Assembly (NCBI GenBank): GCA_016210045.1
Contig: JACQUX010000038.1
Span: 1-64,000 of the forward strand
Reading direction: 5' to 3'
DNA: 64,000 nt
Source of the DNA: Deltaproteobacteria bacterium
GTDB lineage: Bacteria > UBA10199 > GCA-002796325 > JACPFF01
The position numbers were made by a program, and so were the translations under genes. Positions within the stretch are counted from its first letter, which is position 1. Every line of letters starts with the position of its first letter. The notes under the pieces were generated by a model. The model saw only the letters and a list, made by a program, of their open reading frames with translations. It was not told where the DNA came from and did not search any database. Shown piece after piece: positions 17,859 through 27,540 of this stretch.

Positions 17859-19652
17859 ATGGATCATGTCGTCACCTTGGCGCGACTCGATTACGCCGTG
17901 ATTATCGCGTACGTGCTGATTTGTATTTGGATCGGATTTGTCCACTCGCGGAAGGCCTCCAGCAGTATCAAAGAATATTTCCTCGGCGGCCGCAGTATGC
18001 CGTGGTGGCTGATCGGCACGTCGATGGCCGCGACGAATTTCTCGATCGATACGCCGCTCGCGATCACGAAATATGTCTATCAAGAAGGGATCGGCGGGGT
18101 CTGGTTCCATTGGGCCTCGGCGATCTCGGCCATTCTGGCGACCTTTTTCTTCGCGGCGCTGTGGCGCCGCTCCGAAGTGATGACCGATGTCGAATTCGTG
18201 GAACGCCGCTACAGCGGGAAGCCGGCCGCGTTTCTTCGCGTATTCAAAGGCTGTTACTTCGGACTCATCATTAATTGCTTCGTGATGGGCTGGGTGTTGG
18301 CTGCCAGTATTAAGGTGCTGACCGGCTTGACCGATCTCCCGCTCACGGCCGTGATCGTGATCTCCACCGGACTCGTGGCGTTCTATACGTTTGCCAGCGG
18401 ATTCCACGGCGCCGTCTGGACCGACTTCGCCCAGTACGGGATCGCGCTAGTCGGCTGCAGCATGCTCGCCTTTTTCTCAGTGCGCGAAGTGGGCGGGATC
18501 AGCGAACTGCTGACCCAATTGAATACCAAATTCGGCGCCGATTCCGGGATCACGAATTTCGTCCCGCGCTTAAGCGACTCCGCGTGGATGCCGCTCTCGG
18601 TGTTTCTCGTCTATATCTGCATGCAATGGTGGGCGCACAAATATTCCGACGGCGGTGGAAAGCATATCCAACGGATGGCCGCAGCCAAAGACGAAAAAAA
18701 CGCCGTCTATGCCACGTTCTTTTTCGCCATCATGAATTACGCGTTCCAAGTCTGGCCGTGGATCCTCACTGCACTCTGCGCGTTAGTCATTTACGGTCGC
18801 GAAGTGGCCGATCCGGAAATGACCTATGTCTGGATGATCGGGCGGCAGATGCCGGCCGGGATGCTCGGCGTGATGTTCGTCACGATGCTTGCCGCGTATA
18901 TGTCGACCATGTCGACGCATATCAATCTCGGCGGATCGTATTTCGTGAACGACATTTATAAACGCTTTATCACCCCGCAGGCCTCGGAACAGCACTACGT
19001 CCGCGTGGCGCGGATCTCGTCGCTGGTGTTGTTGGTGTTGGCCGTGATCATTGCGATGCAAATCAAGTCGGTCGGGAATGCGTGGAAGTTTGTGCTCGCG
19101 TTCGCCAGCGGCGCAGGCCTCACTTATGTAATGCGCTGGCTCTGGTGGCGCGTGAATGCTTGGACCGAAGTCACGGCAATGACCGTCTCCGGAGCCGTCG
19201 ACTTGTGGGTCGAGGCCACGCATCCGAAGTGGCTCTATTCAACGAAGCTGATGGTCATCGTCGGCATCACCACCGTGGCGTGGCTCATTGTGACGTACCT
19301 CACGAAACCGGTCGACGACGCGACGTTGGTGCAATTTGTGAAGGATGTGCAGCCTGGAACGCCCGGCTGGCGCCGCATTTACGACAAGTACAACATTCCC
19401 TATGTGCCGTATGGGCGACGATCGCTGGTGAATTTCCTCGCCGGTGTCACGTTCTTCTTCGCGACGAACTTCGGGATGGGCGCGGTGTTGCTGCAAGACT
19501 ACGGCAAAGGCGTCGCGATGCTGGCCGTCGCAGCAGTGCTCTTTTCATTCCTGATGCATCGCGTACAACACGACGCCCAAGCGCGCCAAACCATGGCGGC
19601 GACTGTCGATGCGGCGCGGGAGATGAAAAGACGGGCGATCGGAAAACGATGA
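17859..19652 (+). CDS. Sodium:solute symporter (SSS family)
   Basis: 597-aa inner membrane transporter with about 13-14 helices of the LeuT-like fold. Family marks include YFLGGRSMPWWLIGTSMAATN near the N-terminus, ASGFHGAVWTDFAQ in the middle and AAYMSTMSTHINLGGSYFVND near the sodium site. The substrate cannot be named from sequence. ACGGAGG at 17844-17850 gives a well-placed ribosome binding site for ATG 17859. Flanked by unrelated genes; no operon partner is evident. The 204 bases upstream hold no gene, and its promoter was not clearly identified. Confidence 0.95.
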   Translation: MDHVVTLARLDYAVIIAYVLICIWIGFVHSRKASSSIKEYFLGGRSMPWWLIGTSMAATNFSIDTPLAITKYVYQEGIGGVWFHWASAISAILATFFFAALWRRSEVMTDVEFVERRYSGKPAAFLRVFKGCYFGLIINCFVMGWVLAASIKVLTGLTDLPLTAVIVISTGLVAFYTFASGFHGAVWTDFAQYGIALVGCSMLAFFSVREVGGISELLTQLNTKFGADSGITNFVPRLSDSAWMPLSVFLVYICMQWWAHKYSDGGGKHIQRMAAAKDEKNAVYATFFFAIMNYAFQVWPWILTALCALVIYGREVADPEMTYVWMIGRQMPAGMLGVMFVTMLAAYMSTMSTHINLGGSYFVNDIYKRFITPQASEQHYVRVARISSLVLLVLAVIIAMQIKSVGNAWKFVLAFASGAGLTYVMRWLWWRVNAWTEVTAMTVSGAVDLWVEATHPKWLYSTKLMVIVGITTVAWLIVTYLTKPVDDATLVQFVKDVQPGTPGWRRIYDKYNIPYVPYGRRSLVNFLAGVTFFFATNFGMGAVLLQDYGKGVAMLAVAAVLFSFLMHRVQHDAQARQTMAATVDAAREMKRRAIGKR

Positions 19653-19825
19653 AGCGATCTCTCTATGGAATTCGCTGCGCCGAGTCAATTGTGAGGAATT
19701 TATTGCCAAACACTATTTTGTATTGCTGCGTTGCGTCGGTTGCGGAGTTTGATTACACGGAGCACAGTTTTTTCGCATTACGCGGGTGAAGAGTCGGGGG
19801 CAGGGAAAGTTGGTAAGGACGACGC

Positions 19826-22800
19826 ATGAAAGCGCCCGTCGCAATACGTACCTCGCATCCCTCCAGGCCCAAGTTGGCCCCAAGGGATTTTCATCGGCCG
19901 TTGGCTATTTCGGCGCGTCACCCGTTGCTTGGTTTTGATCTCCCCATCATTGCGCAGCGTCCGTTAGTGGCCCAACCGGCCGCAGCGGCCCTGGCGCATC
20001 CGCTGTTGATCAGTCCGTTGGGAACCAGTTTTTCCGGACTGTCCCCGGAACGTTCGACGGCCGAGGGTTTGCTGCGGGATGCGCTGGAAGCAGTCGCGAC
20101 GGATCCCGAGCAAGCCGGATCCCATTTCCACGCCGCCCGCGTTGCATTGGAACGTACCCCGCGCGACCTGAACCATCTGTCGCCGTTGTATGTGGCCGCA
20201 GTGTTGGGAGAGGCCACGTACGATCAGGGCGACGCAGAGACGGCGCGCGCGTTACGGGACGTCAAACATTACGCCCGCACGAGCGGCGATCAGGAGTTGT
20301 TGGCGAAAGAGCGTCTGACCCGCGCCGTGTTGCTGACGCGATGGGGACAGGAAGAAGACGCGGCCTCCGTGCTGGCGAAATTCGCGCGCGATAACGCGCC
20401 GCGATGCAGCACCGCCGTGCGCGTGGCGGGACTCATTCACTACAGCAATCTCCTGATGAATCGAGCCGTGCGATATCAAGATGCGTCAGTGCGTACTCAA
20501 GCCCTCGCGTCGTTGCGCCATATTTTTTTGCAAGTCCTGCCGGGGTTAATCGCCGACAACGAGGACCTCCCGGAATCGGTAACGGAAACTCTGCCGAAGC
20601 TCTATTATTTCATCGCCGATTTTTTCCTGCAGCAAGGGCGTTCGCGCAACGCATTAGAAATGTTGTGGACGGCGCGAGTCCATTGTTCAGACGAACAGAT
20701 CGAAGCGCTCTTTACTGCCGAGGAAGAGGCACAACATGGCGATGAAGACGGGGTCTCGCGGCAGAGCGCGCTGCGTCGCCTCGTCGCGACGCAGATGTCG
20801 GGCGATGCGCTCTCGTTCGGACATCGATTGTATGCCTGGGGAGCGGAATTCCTGCCCCGTGCTCGCTTCAAGGACAATCGCGCATTCTGCAAAGTGGCCT
20901 TGCTGGGGGCTACGACCGGAGCGGCTGCTGTGGCGACGCTCGGGGCGGTTGCCGGGGAACCGCAAAGCGTCGCGGATATTATGGTCGGATCCGCAGCCGG
21001 CGCGACCGGCGCCGTCGGGTTGGGGAAGGCGCTGATAGGACTCGCGGCGGAGGAGCCATGGCAGGCATTGGAAACTGGCTATACGGAACGAACCATCGGT
21101 CTTCCGTTGTTGAAAGAAGCCGCGAAGTTGGTCACGACCTTCGCCCTGTTCGGGGGTCCGATCCCAGGGTTGGAGTCGCTGTTGCCGTCCGTATTGGTTG
21201 CCGGCACTGAACATGGTGGTGCCCAGTTGCATGGTGTTGGCAGCGCGCTTTCGTATCTGGTGGAACGTGTCGCGACCCATTCCGGCGAGCTGGGCGGATT
21301 TCTCTCGCAACACGGCTTTCCGGACGGCGTCGCTGCCTTTTGGCAAAGTTGGGTCGATCAGAGTGTCTTTGCAGAGGGTTTACATAACGGGTTTACGTTC
21401 CCTTTCGGCGACAATCCGCTGGGGCAGTTATTTGGCAACGCCGATTTTGGCAGGTTCTCTCACTTTCTCGATGAGTGGTGTGCCGCCCTCCCGTCAGCGG
21501 CACGCACGGTCGTGGAGGGCGCCGTGTATGGATACATGGGGCTCGGCGGGACTTATGCCTTTGCCTCGATGTCGCCGCATGCCCGACAGTGGATGGAGGA
21601 ACAACTTGGGAAAGATGGCTTGCGTCGCATGGAAAAGGCCCTCTTTCCCGGCGCACTGTTTGCAACCGTTGCCGCAATGATGGCCTCCGGGATGACTCCG
21701 CAGGCGGCCCTGGGGCTGGCGCTGACCAGTTATGCCGTCCAAGCGCGGTTGATCTTGCAGGGGGGCGGACTGTCCGGTGTCGATATCGGGAAGATGATGC
21801 GGGCCGGCGCGATCCAGCTCCTGTACCTTGCCCCCGGTGCGGCGCTGATGCCGGAATTGGCGAGCGCAGTGGCCCATGATCCGAACGCCCCGCTGTTAGA
21901 CCGCGTCGGGACGGCCATCGAGGCCCACTTCGGGATCGTCTGGTTCATGGCGATGTTAGGCGGCGCGCATGCGGTCCTGACGGGCCTGAACCCTTCGCAG
22001 ACCCTAATGGCCAAATTTGCGAAGGCCGCGACGTGGGAGATCCCGGTCCAAGTGATCAAAATCCTGTTCGGTTGGTTGTCGTTTTGGGGCAACACCGTGG
22101 CGCTGCTGCTGAAAGAAGCGGGCTTTGGAGCGATTACGTCGTCCTCCATTCGCGAAGCCGGGGGATCGTCGGTGCAAGGCGATATCGTGCGGAGTCGAAC
22201 CCAGCCGCTGCGCGCGATTCAGCCGTTTCCCGAATTGCCGCGCGGTCTCACGGTGGATTTGCCTTTGCGGGGGCGAATGCGGGACGAGGCCGAGGCGTTT
22301 CATCGCGACGGTGTCAATGCCGCGATGGTCGGCGAGGCGATGGAATTTCACGCCGAGCGATTTGCGTCGCAGCCGTTGGAAGTCCAGTTGCCTCTCGTCA
22401 TGACGGCCTATTTCCTGCGAGAAGATGCCCGGCTCCAGTTGCGGCCGCGACTCCCGCTGTCGATGTATTATCGTGTGGTCTATCGCGCCCTCACCGATGC
22501 AGAGGTGCCGGCGGAAGTTGTGGCGGATTATCTCGAACGGCTGAAGGTCGTGGTCTGCGACGCCGATCCCGATTTGGCCGATGTGCGCCGCAACCTGTTA
22601 ATTGCCACGATGCGGGCCGCTGTGCATCCGACCCATGGCGCTCGGCTGCGCGCCTTTTTTGGTACCCCAGACGGCGAGTCCATCCTGCAGCAATACGCAT
22701 TGCAGCCGCTCTATACGGAAGCCCTAAAATATCGGCATCCGGAGCATTTGCCGTGGAAAGTTCGATTGGCGCGCGAGGCATGGCAACCGAAACGGTGGAT

Positions 22801-23509
22801 TACCTCTCGGTTAAGTGGGCCGCCGGAGCAGGCGCTGTACGATGCTGCGGTCGTAGCTGGACGCCGCATTCGGATCACCGGACCGTTTGCCGGTCGTACT
22901 GTCCGTGAAGCCGGCGCTGCGTTCTTCACGATGTTCGATTCCATCACGCAAACGGACGTGGCGCATCAAACTCGGGCCGATCCGAGTTTTTATTACGGCA
23001 CGCTCTGGAAGCAGGTCTTGATGCGGCCCAAAGGGCTGCGTGGGTTGACGGACACGTACCGCAAAGATGAGGTGGCCCCTCTGTTGGAGGCCATTCGTCG
23101 CATCGCCGGGCGTGTGCACGATGTCCGTGCCGATATCCGTCACAACCTCTTGCTCACGGTTGAACTCGCTTCGCAAGGTCCCCACGCCGAGATGATTCAA
23201 CAGTTCATTGCGCAGAATAAACCGCTCTTCACGACCATGCACGAGATCCGCGGCAGCGTCTTAGCGCCGAATGAGCACCTTCCACGGGGCAAGACATTGA
23301 AAGATCTGCGCATGACGAAACGGCTGTTCCGCCGTTTATTGGTCGACTCCGGCAATTCTGCCGATGGGATGTTGGTCGACCCCCTCGTCCGCGTCTCGCC
23401 GTTTGACACCGCCCGGGCCGTCGCCAGCACGATGGGGCGGCGCGACGTGGCCCCCGTCGCGGCACGCGCGGCCCGACCGGCTGTGACCGGCCCGGTCCCG
23501 AAGCCTTAA
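19826..23509 (+). CDS. Uncharacterised 1227-aa protein with hydrophobic core
   Basis: No family recognised. Residues about 75-310 look like helical repeats (TPR-like, for example LSPLYVAAVLGEATYDQGDA and later HIFLQVLPGLIAD). About 345-790 is rich in Gly, Ala and Leu with several possible membrane segments (VALLGATTGAAAVATLGAV, LFATVAAMMASG, IVWFMAMLGGAHAV). About 800-1200 is a charged helical domain. The N-terminus is Pro/Arg-rich without a signal peptide. The function is unknown; the layout would suit a large envelope or intracellular scaffold protein, which is a guess. It is followed by further orphan genes on the same strand. Confidence 0.8.
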   Translation: MKAPVAIRTSHPSRPKLAPRDFHRPLAISARHPLLGFDLPIIAQRPLVAQPAAAALAHPLLISPLGTSFSGLSPERSTAEGLLRDALEAVATDPEQAGSHFHAARVALERTPRDLNHLSPLYVAAVLGEATYDQGDAETARALRDVKHYARTSGDQELLAKERLTRAVLLTRWGQEEDAASVLAKFARDNAPRCSTAVRVAGLIHYSNLLMNRAVRYQDASVRTQALASLRHIFLQVLPGLIADNEDLPESVTETLPKLYYFIADFFLQQGRSRNALEMLWTARVHCSDEQIEALFTAEEEAQHGDEDGVSRQSALRRLVATQMSGDALSFGHRLYAWGAEFLPRARFKDNRAFCKVALLGATTGAAAVATLGAVAGEPQSVADIMVGSAAGATGAVGLGKALIGLAAEEPWQALETGYTERTIGLPLLKEAAKLVTTFALFGGPIPGLESLLPSVLVAGTEHGGAQLHGVGSALSYLVERVATHSGELGGFLSQHGFPDGVAAFWQSWVDQSVFAEGLHNGFTFPFGDNPLGQLFGNADFGRFSHFLDEWCAALPSAARTVVEGAVYGYMGLGGTYAFASMSPHARQWMEEQLGKDGLRRMEKALFPGALFATVAAMMASGMTPQAALGLALTSYAVQARLILQGGGLSGVDIGKMMRAGAIQLLYLAPGAALMPELASAVAHDPNAPLLDRVGTAIEAHFGIVWFMAMLGGAHAVLTGLNPSQTLMAKFAKAATWEIPVQVIKILFGWLSFWGNTVALLLKEAGFGAITSSSIREAGGSSVQGDIVRSRTQPLRAIQPFPELPRGLTVDLPLRGRMRDEAEAFHRDGVNAAMVGEAMEFHAERFASQPLEVQLPLVMTAYFLREDARLQLRPRLPLSMYYRVVYRALTDAEVPAEVVADYLERLKVVVCDADPDLADVRRNLLIATMRAAVHPTHGARLRAFFGTPDGESILQQYALQPLYTEALKYRHPEHLPWKVRLAREAWQPKRWITSRLSGPPEQALYDAAVVAGRRIRITGPFAGRTVREAGAAFFTMFDSITQTDVAHQTRADPSFYYGTLWKQVLMRPKGLRGLTDTYRKDEVAPLLEAIRRIAGRVHDVRADIRHNLLLTVELASQGPHAEMIQQFIAQNKPLFTTMHEIRGSVLAPNEHLPRGKTLKDLRMTKRLFRRLLVDSGNSADGMLVDPLVRVSPFDTARAVASTMGRRDVAPVAARAARPAVTGPVPKP

Positions 23510-23586
23510 CGCGCCGCGTGTTGACCTTCCCTCCGCGGTTCCGTAACAGGCCGCCGGAACGTTAATCCACAGCTGAGGAGAAACCG

Positions 23587-24426
23587 ATGGGCGATCACGA
23601 CTATGCCGTAACCAGCACCCGCTTTACGACCGCGTTGCAACGCTGCCGCGACCGGATTGCGGAGGACGTCACCAAGGGAGTGGTGGAAGAAGACGACGAT
23701 GTGACGTGCGAAGCCACCGTTCAATTGCCGGCCGATCGACCGGTGAAGTTGCTGGGGAGTCAGTTTTTAATGAAGGGGCGATTTTCTTATGAACTCCAGT
23801 TTCGGGCCGTAGTGGAGGGCGATCGCCGATTGGAAGTCAAAGAGGCGCGCGTGGTCTTTAACCATCCGAAGGAGTCCACTGACGACGATCGTCCGGCGAC
23901 CGGCAAGGATGTCAAATTTTCCAAGAAACATTTCTTCTATTGCTTCGACACCGAGACGAAGGCCGCGCCGGCGTTTCGCGACATCCCGGCCGATCGGGCC
24001 ACGGTCGATTTTATGGAAAAAGTTGAGCGCGAGGATCCTCTCCTGGCCGGCGTCAATGCCGCTTGGGCCTGCGCCGCTGTCAACTACTTCAACATCCACC
24101 AGCTGATGGTCACGGCAGGGGATGCTGAGCCAATGATCCTGGCGGCAATATATCAGGACGGCCGTCTCCTCAACAATCAAGTCAAGGTCCTGACAGCCTT
24201 CCTTTCGGCTTCTGTGAAAGGACACTACGATTTAGGCAAGCTCGGCTATTACGCCCAACCGGAGATCAAGCCGTTCCTTGCAGAGATGCGCCGCCAAAAT
24301 GGCGATGACGATGTCGGACCGGCGCTGCAATTTGTCGTCGAGCAGCTGGACGGTGTCCCGCATCGCCACTATGACGAACGCCTCGTAGGCGGTTCGTCTA
24401 TCACGCGTGAGATGGCGACTCCGTAG
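23587..24426 (+). CDS. Uncharacterised 279-aa protein
   Basis: No family recognised. Soluble, mixed alpha/beta composition with an acidic N-terminal third (VEEDDDVTCEATVQLP) and a run of beta-strand-like sequence at about 45-85. A helical middle (AAWACAAVNYFNIHQLM) follows, then an AFLSASVKGHYDLGKLGYYAQPEIKPFL segment. No signal peptide. GAGGAGA lies eight bases before ATG 23587. It sits 77 bases after the 1227-aa gene and 67 bases before a small membrane protein gene, probably in one transcription unit. Confidence 0.75.
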   Translation: MGDHDYAVTSTRFTTALQRCRDRIAEDVTKGVVEEDDDVTCEATVQLPADRPVKLLGSQFLMKGRFSYELQFRAVVEGDRRLEVKEARVVFNHPKESTDDDRPATGKDVKFSKKHFFYCFDTETKAAPAFRDIPADRATVDFMEKVEREDPLLAGVNAAWACAAVNYFNIHQLMVTAGDAEPMILAAIYQDGRLLNNQVKVLTAFLSASVKGHYDLGKLGYYAQPEIKPFLAEMRRQNGDDDVGPALQFVVEQLDGVPHRHYDERLVGGSSITREMATP

Positions 24427-24493
24427 TGAGAGAGAGGTTTCCTTAGACAGCGAGATACGCTACAGAACGCCGCAACCCCCCCAAGGAGGCATT

Positions 24494-24994
24494 ATGCCGC
24501 AATCCGTTGCCGCAACGACGGTGCATCAAGCGCATCGTCAGACCGCGTTGATCGTCAGTTGTCTGATCGCCAGTTGGTTCATATTCTTACTGCTCGTCGA
24601 AGGGAAACGTCGTGGGTTCCTGTCTGTCGGAGGCGCGGAGGCCACGGCAGCGAATCCGATCCTCGTCTACGCGCTCTACGCCGCGGCCGTAATGAATGTT
24701 GTCCTTGGCCGCGTGCTTCGCACGCTGCTGTTGCGGCGCCCACCGCAGACCATCGATGAAGGCGTCACACGGCTCCGCAACGTCAGCATCGTAACGGCCG
24801 CATTGCACGAATCGATTGTCCTCTTCGGTCTGCTGCTGGTCCTGCTCGCGCAGCGCTACCCAGATTTCTATGTGTTGTTCGCCATCGCGCTACTGTTGCA
24901 AGCCATGACTTTCCCGCGCTTGGCGGAGTGGGAACGATGGCTGCAAGGGCCTGGGAACGAACGAATGGGGCAGGGTGGGGTGATTACGGAGTAA
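24494..24994 (+). CDS. Small four-helix membrane protein
   Basis: 166 aa with four hydrophobic segments at about 18-38 (TALIVSCLIASWFIFLLLV), 54-75, 96-122 and 123-142. No family recognised; the pattern resembles small proteins that sit with orphan clusters. AAGGAGG at 24483-24489 places ATG 24494 exactly. The C-terminus after residue 150 is polar. It lies between two orphan genes on the same strand. Confidence 0.8.
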   Translation: MPQSVAATTVHQAHRQTALIVSCLIASWFIFLLLVEGKRRGFLSVGGAEATAANPILVYALYAAAVMNVVLGRVLRTLLLRRPPQTIDEGVTRLRNVSIVTAALHESIVLFGLLLVLLAQRYPDFYVLFAIALLLQAMTFPRLAEWERWLQGPGNERMGQGGVITE

Positions 24995-25010
24995 CGACAG
25001 GGGAAAAGTC

Positions 25011-25045
25011 AAAATGCAAAAAGCAAAATGCAAAGTGCAAAATGG
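25011..25045. repeat. AAAATGC-type heptamer array
   Basis: Five 7-base units in a row: AAAATGC, AAAAAGC, AAAATGC, AAAGTGC, AAAATGG. The array overlaps the start of the downstream lipoprotein gene and encodes its first ten or so residues. Similar A-rich heptamer arrays occur in several uncultivated lineages (recalled, not searched). Confidence 0.8.
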
Positions 25046-25742
25046 GCGGATCGCCGGTGTCGGTTTGTTATGTCTCCTATTGGCCGGCTGCTTCGGTGTC
25101 GATGAGTGGACGCGTGTCGATGTCACGGGACGCACTACGCTCTCCGCGACCGTGCGGATGGGATTTTCCGAACAGATGAAAGGGATGCCGATCGGCGGTG
25201 TGGACCAAAAACTTGCCCAAGCCGGGAGCGGGCTACCCGGCGTCCAGATCAAGTCGGTGAAGACGGAACAGCGCGACGGACAACTGATCGTCACCTCCAC
25301 CGTCGAGGCCGCGCGGCTCGCCGATCTGCATCAATTTTACCGACAGCTGCCGCCGGCCGCCGGCGGCGATCCGGCCGCGACTAGCGCGCCGGAGCTGTTT
25401 CGTAGCAGCGGATTTTATCGTGTCCGCCGCGTCGGTAATCGACTCCGTTTCGAGCGCACGTTGGTGCCGCCCAAAGTGGCGAAGGCGAAGGCCAAGGCCG
25501 GCAAGAAAGGGAAAAAAGATCCGTTCGATGCACAACAAATGACGGACATGATGTTCGGCGGTGTCTTCATCCGCTTCGCCGCCACGTTGCCCGGTTTGAT
25601 CGTGGCCAGCAACGCGGAACACAACGACGCCCAAACCGCGCACTGGGTCTATCCGCTGGGCCATCTCACCAAAAAGAAGGTCACGCTGTGGGCCGAAATC
25701 GCCGCGACGCCGGAACTGGAACGCGCGCTACTCGGAAAATAG
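25014..25742 (+). CDS. Lipoprotein of unknown function
   Basis: 242 aa. A basic N-region is followed by a hydrophobic stretch and the lipobox LLAGC, giving a lipoprotein with mature Cys27. The mature part has beta-rich sequence (TLSATVRMGFSEQM, QLIVTSTVEAARLADL), a lysine-rich stretch near 160-170 (KVAKAKAKAGKKGKK) and a C-terminal beta region. The start codon and the basic N-region (MQKAKCKVQNGR) are provided by the heptamer array, so the signal sequence seems to have been built partly from repeat DNA. No recognised domain. Probably anchored in the inner or outer membrane. Confidence 0.8.
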   Translation: MQKAKCKVQNGRIAGVGLLCLLLAGCFGVDEWTRVDVTGRTTLSATVRMGFSEQMKGMPIGGVDQKLAQAGSGLPGVQIKSVKTEQRDGQLIVTSTVEAARLADLHQFYRQLPPAAGGDPAATSAPELFRSSGFYRVRRVGNRLRFERTLVPPKVAKAKAKAGKKGKKDPFDAQQMTDMMFGGVFIRFAATLPGLIVASNAEHNDAQTAHWVYPLGHLTKKKVTLWAEIAATPELERALLGK

Positions 25743-25806
25743 CCCGCTTGGCAGACCCGGTTTTTTTACGCAACTTTCTTGGCGGGCGGCCGATGAAGAG
25801 CAGTAT

Positions 25807-27069
25807 ATGGGCATGCGGGTGAGGCAGCGCGGCGTGGCGGGGGATTTGGTGGCACGGCAAGCGGCATTGCGGGCGCGGCTGGCGGTCGTCGCAACGCACT
25901 CGGCAACAGCGCAAAATCCAAAGGCGCAACAGGCGGCGGCCACGATCACGCGGATCGGTGAGACGCGCGTCGGCCCTGTCGGACGCCTGTTTGGCCGGCC
26001 CGCCGATTTTCATCTGACCCGCGCTGAAGCCCGATTGGCCGCGCTGGAAACGTCATTGGGAATTACCCCTGTTGAAGCAGTCATGGCCGGTGCTCTAACC
26101 GCTGTCACAGCGACGGAACCCCAAACCCCAGACCTCGAACCACAGTTGGAACCAGTGAATCCGTTCGCGGCCATTGCAGCTGACACGCCGCTGGGCCGAC
26201 TCTGCCACCAGATTGCCCCATGGCGTGACCAAAATGGCGCTTATCTCGTGAAATACGTAGTGTACCGCGATGCGACCGGTGTGGAACATTACGCCGTGTG
26301 TCCAGAAGACAAGCATCACCCGGACTATCGGCAGCACATGGATTTGCTCCCGGATGGAGTGGATATCTTGGCGGCGGGGCAACTGCGACTCTGGCCCGAA
26401 GGTGAGAGCGTACGCGTTGCGCTCGACGGCAATAGTTCCTATCTTCCAACCATCGACAGCGGAATCATTGGGTTCGTCTTCGTGCGTGGCCTCACGGTCG
26501 CCTCCGACGCCGGGATGTACGCCGCGCTCGATTTCTTCCAGTCGCACTTGGGGCGCCATGCGATCGTGCAGACCATGCACAGTGCCTGGAGCTCGACCGA
26601 GCGCGACGACAATCTGCTCGCAGCCAACGCCCCACTCGCCGTGCTCCGGCGAGAATTGGCGAGGCAGTATAATGGGCTGGCCAAGTACGTCGTCTACGAG
26701 GCCGCCGGGATCCGAGGCCATGTGTTGGGGGATAAAGGGACCCGGCACTTGTGGCGCCTGCCCAGTGGAGCCACAGCGGTTGTCGGGGCCGGATTTGTGC
26801 GACTACTCCCGCCGACCTCCCGCACTGCTCGCCCCATCTTAGTGATCGACGGCAGCAGCGGCAGTTTTGACTCGAGCCTCGATGAGGTGGTGCTGCGCGA
26901 GGACGAGCCGGGCGAATTGACTGACTGCGCTGTAACGCTGGCAGCTACCCACGGCCTCCGCGCCGTTGTGGCCTATTGGCACGACTTGATCGGCCATCAA
27001 GCCGAGGTGCGCGCGTATCGGAGCGTCGAACACGTCTCCCGGATCACCGAAGACAACCGACTCTTGTGA
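25807..27069 (+). CDS. Uncharacterised 420-aa protein
   Basis: No family recognised. The first 60 residues are Arg/Ala-rich, like a long targeting or disordered segment, and lack a clear signal peptide. Two internally similar halves can be noticed: LVKYVVYRDATGVEHYAVCPEDK (about 148-170) and LAKYVVYEAAGIRGHVLGDKG (about 296-316), each followed by a PxGxxxxxAGxxRL stretch (DGVDILAAGQLRLW, SGATAVVGAGFVRLL). This suggests a duplicated domain. A weak GAAGAG lies upstream of ATG 25807. Converges with hepT. Confidence 0.75.
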   Translation: MGMRVRQRGVAGDLVARQAALRARLAVVATHSATAQNPKAQQAAATITRIGETRVGPVGRLFGRPADFHLTRAEARLAALETSLGITPVEAVMAGALTAVTATEPQTPDLEPQLEPVNPFAAIAADTPLGRLCHQIAPWRDQNGAYLVKYVVYRDATGVEHYAVCPEDKHHPDYRQHMDLLPDGVDILAAGQLRLWPEGESVRVALDGNSSYLPTIDSGIIGFVFVRGLTVASDAGMYAALDFFQSHLGRHAIVQTMHSAWSSTERDDNLLAANAPLAVLRRELARQYNGLAKYVVYEAAGIRGHVLGDKGTRHLWRLPSGATAVVGAGFVRLLPPTSRTARPILVIDGSSGSFDSSLDEVVLREDEPGELTDCAVTLAATHGLRAVVAYWHDLIGHQAEVRAYRSVEHVSRITEDNRLL

Positions 27070-27084
27070 TCGCAAGGCGCTGGC

Positions 27085-27540
27085 TCATTCCACCCGCAAT
27101 CCCAAGCGATCCGGATGCTGGAGCAATGTCTTGATATGCCGCAAGAAGGTGTCGATGTCGCCGCGGTGTTGCCGAATGATGGTGTGGAGACGGGCCGCGT
27201 CGAGATCGGAATATTGATGCACCAGGATATTCCGCAAGCCCGCCATTGGGACTAACGCGCGCTCCGCGAAATCGTGCGGGACGACGCCGAGGTCTCCCAA
27301 TTTGCGGGCGATTTCCTTATATTCGACCGCGCGTCCTCCCGGGAGGCGTGACAAGATATGCGAGCCGATATGAAAAATTCCTTCCAACGCGAGACGCAAG
27401 TGGTGCTGCGCGAGGGCATAGGGATCTTCGGCGCGAAAGCCCTCAGGGCTCAGCGCAGCGAGTTCTCCCAGCTTCTTCAGATTCTTTTTGATGCCATCCA
27501 AGCGGGGAAAGATGGCCTCGCGTTCCAGTGGTGGGCTCAT
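27085..27540 (-). CDS. hepT: HepT-like ribonuclease toxin
   Basis: 151-aa helical protein of the DUF86/HepT family. The catalytic RX4HXY motif is R103-NILV-H108-Q-Y110. In known systems HepT is an RNase neutralised when MntA adds AMP to the tyrosine of this motif. Its ATG overlaps the stop of the upstream mntA gene by four bases (ATGA), the normal gene order for this module. Confidence 0.93.
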   Translation of the reverse strand: MSPPLEREAIFPRLDGIKKNLKKLGELAALSPEGFRAEDPYALAQHHLRLALEGIFHIGSHILSRLPGGRAVEYKEIARKLGDLGVVPHDFAERALVPMAGLRNILVHQYSDLDAARLHTIIRQHRGDIDTFLRHIKTLLQHPDRLGLRVE

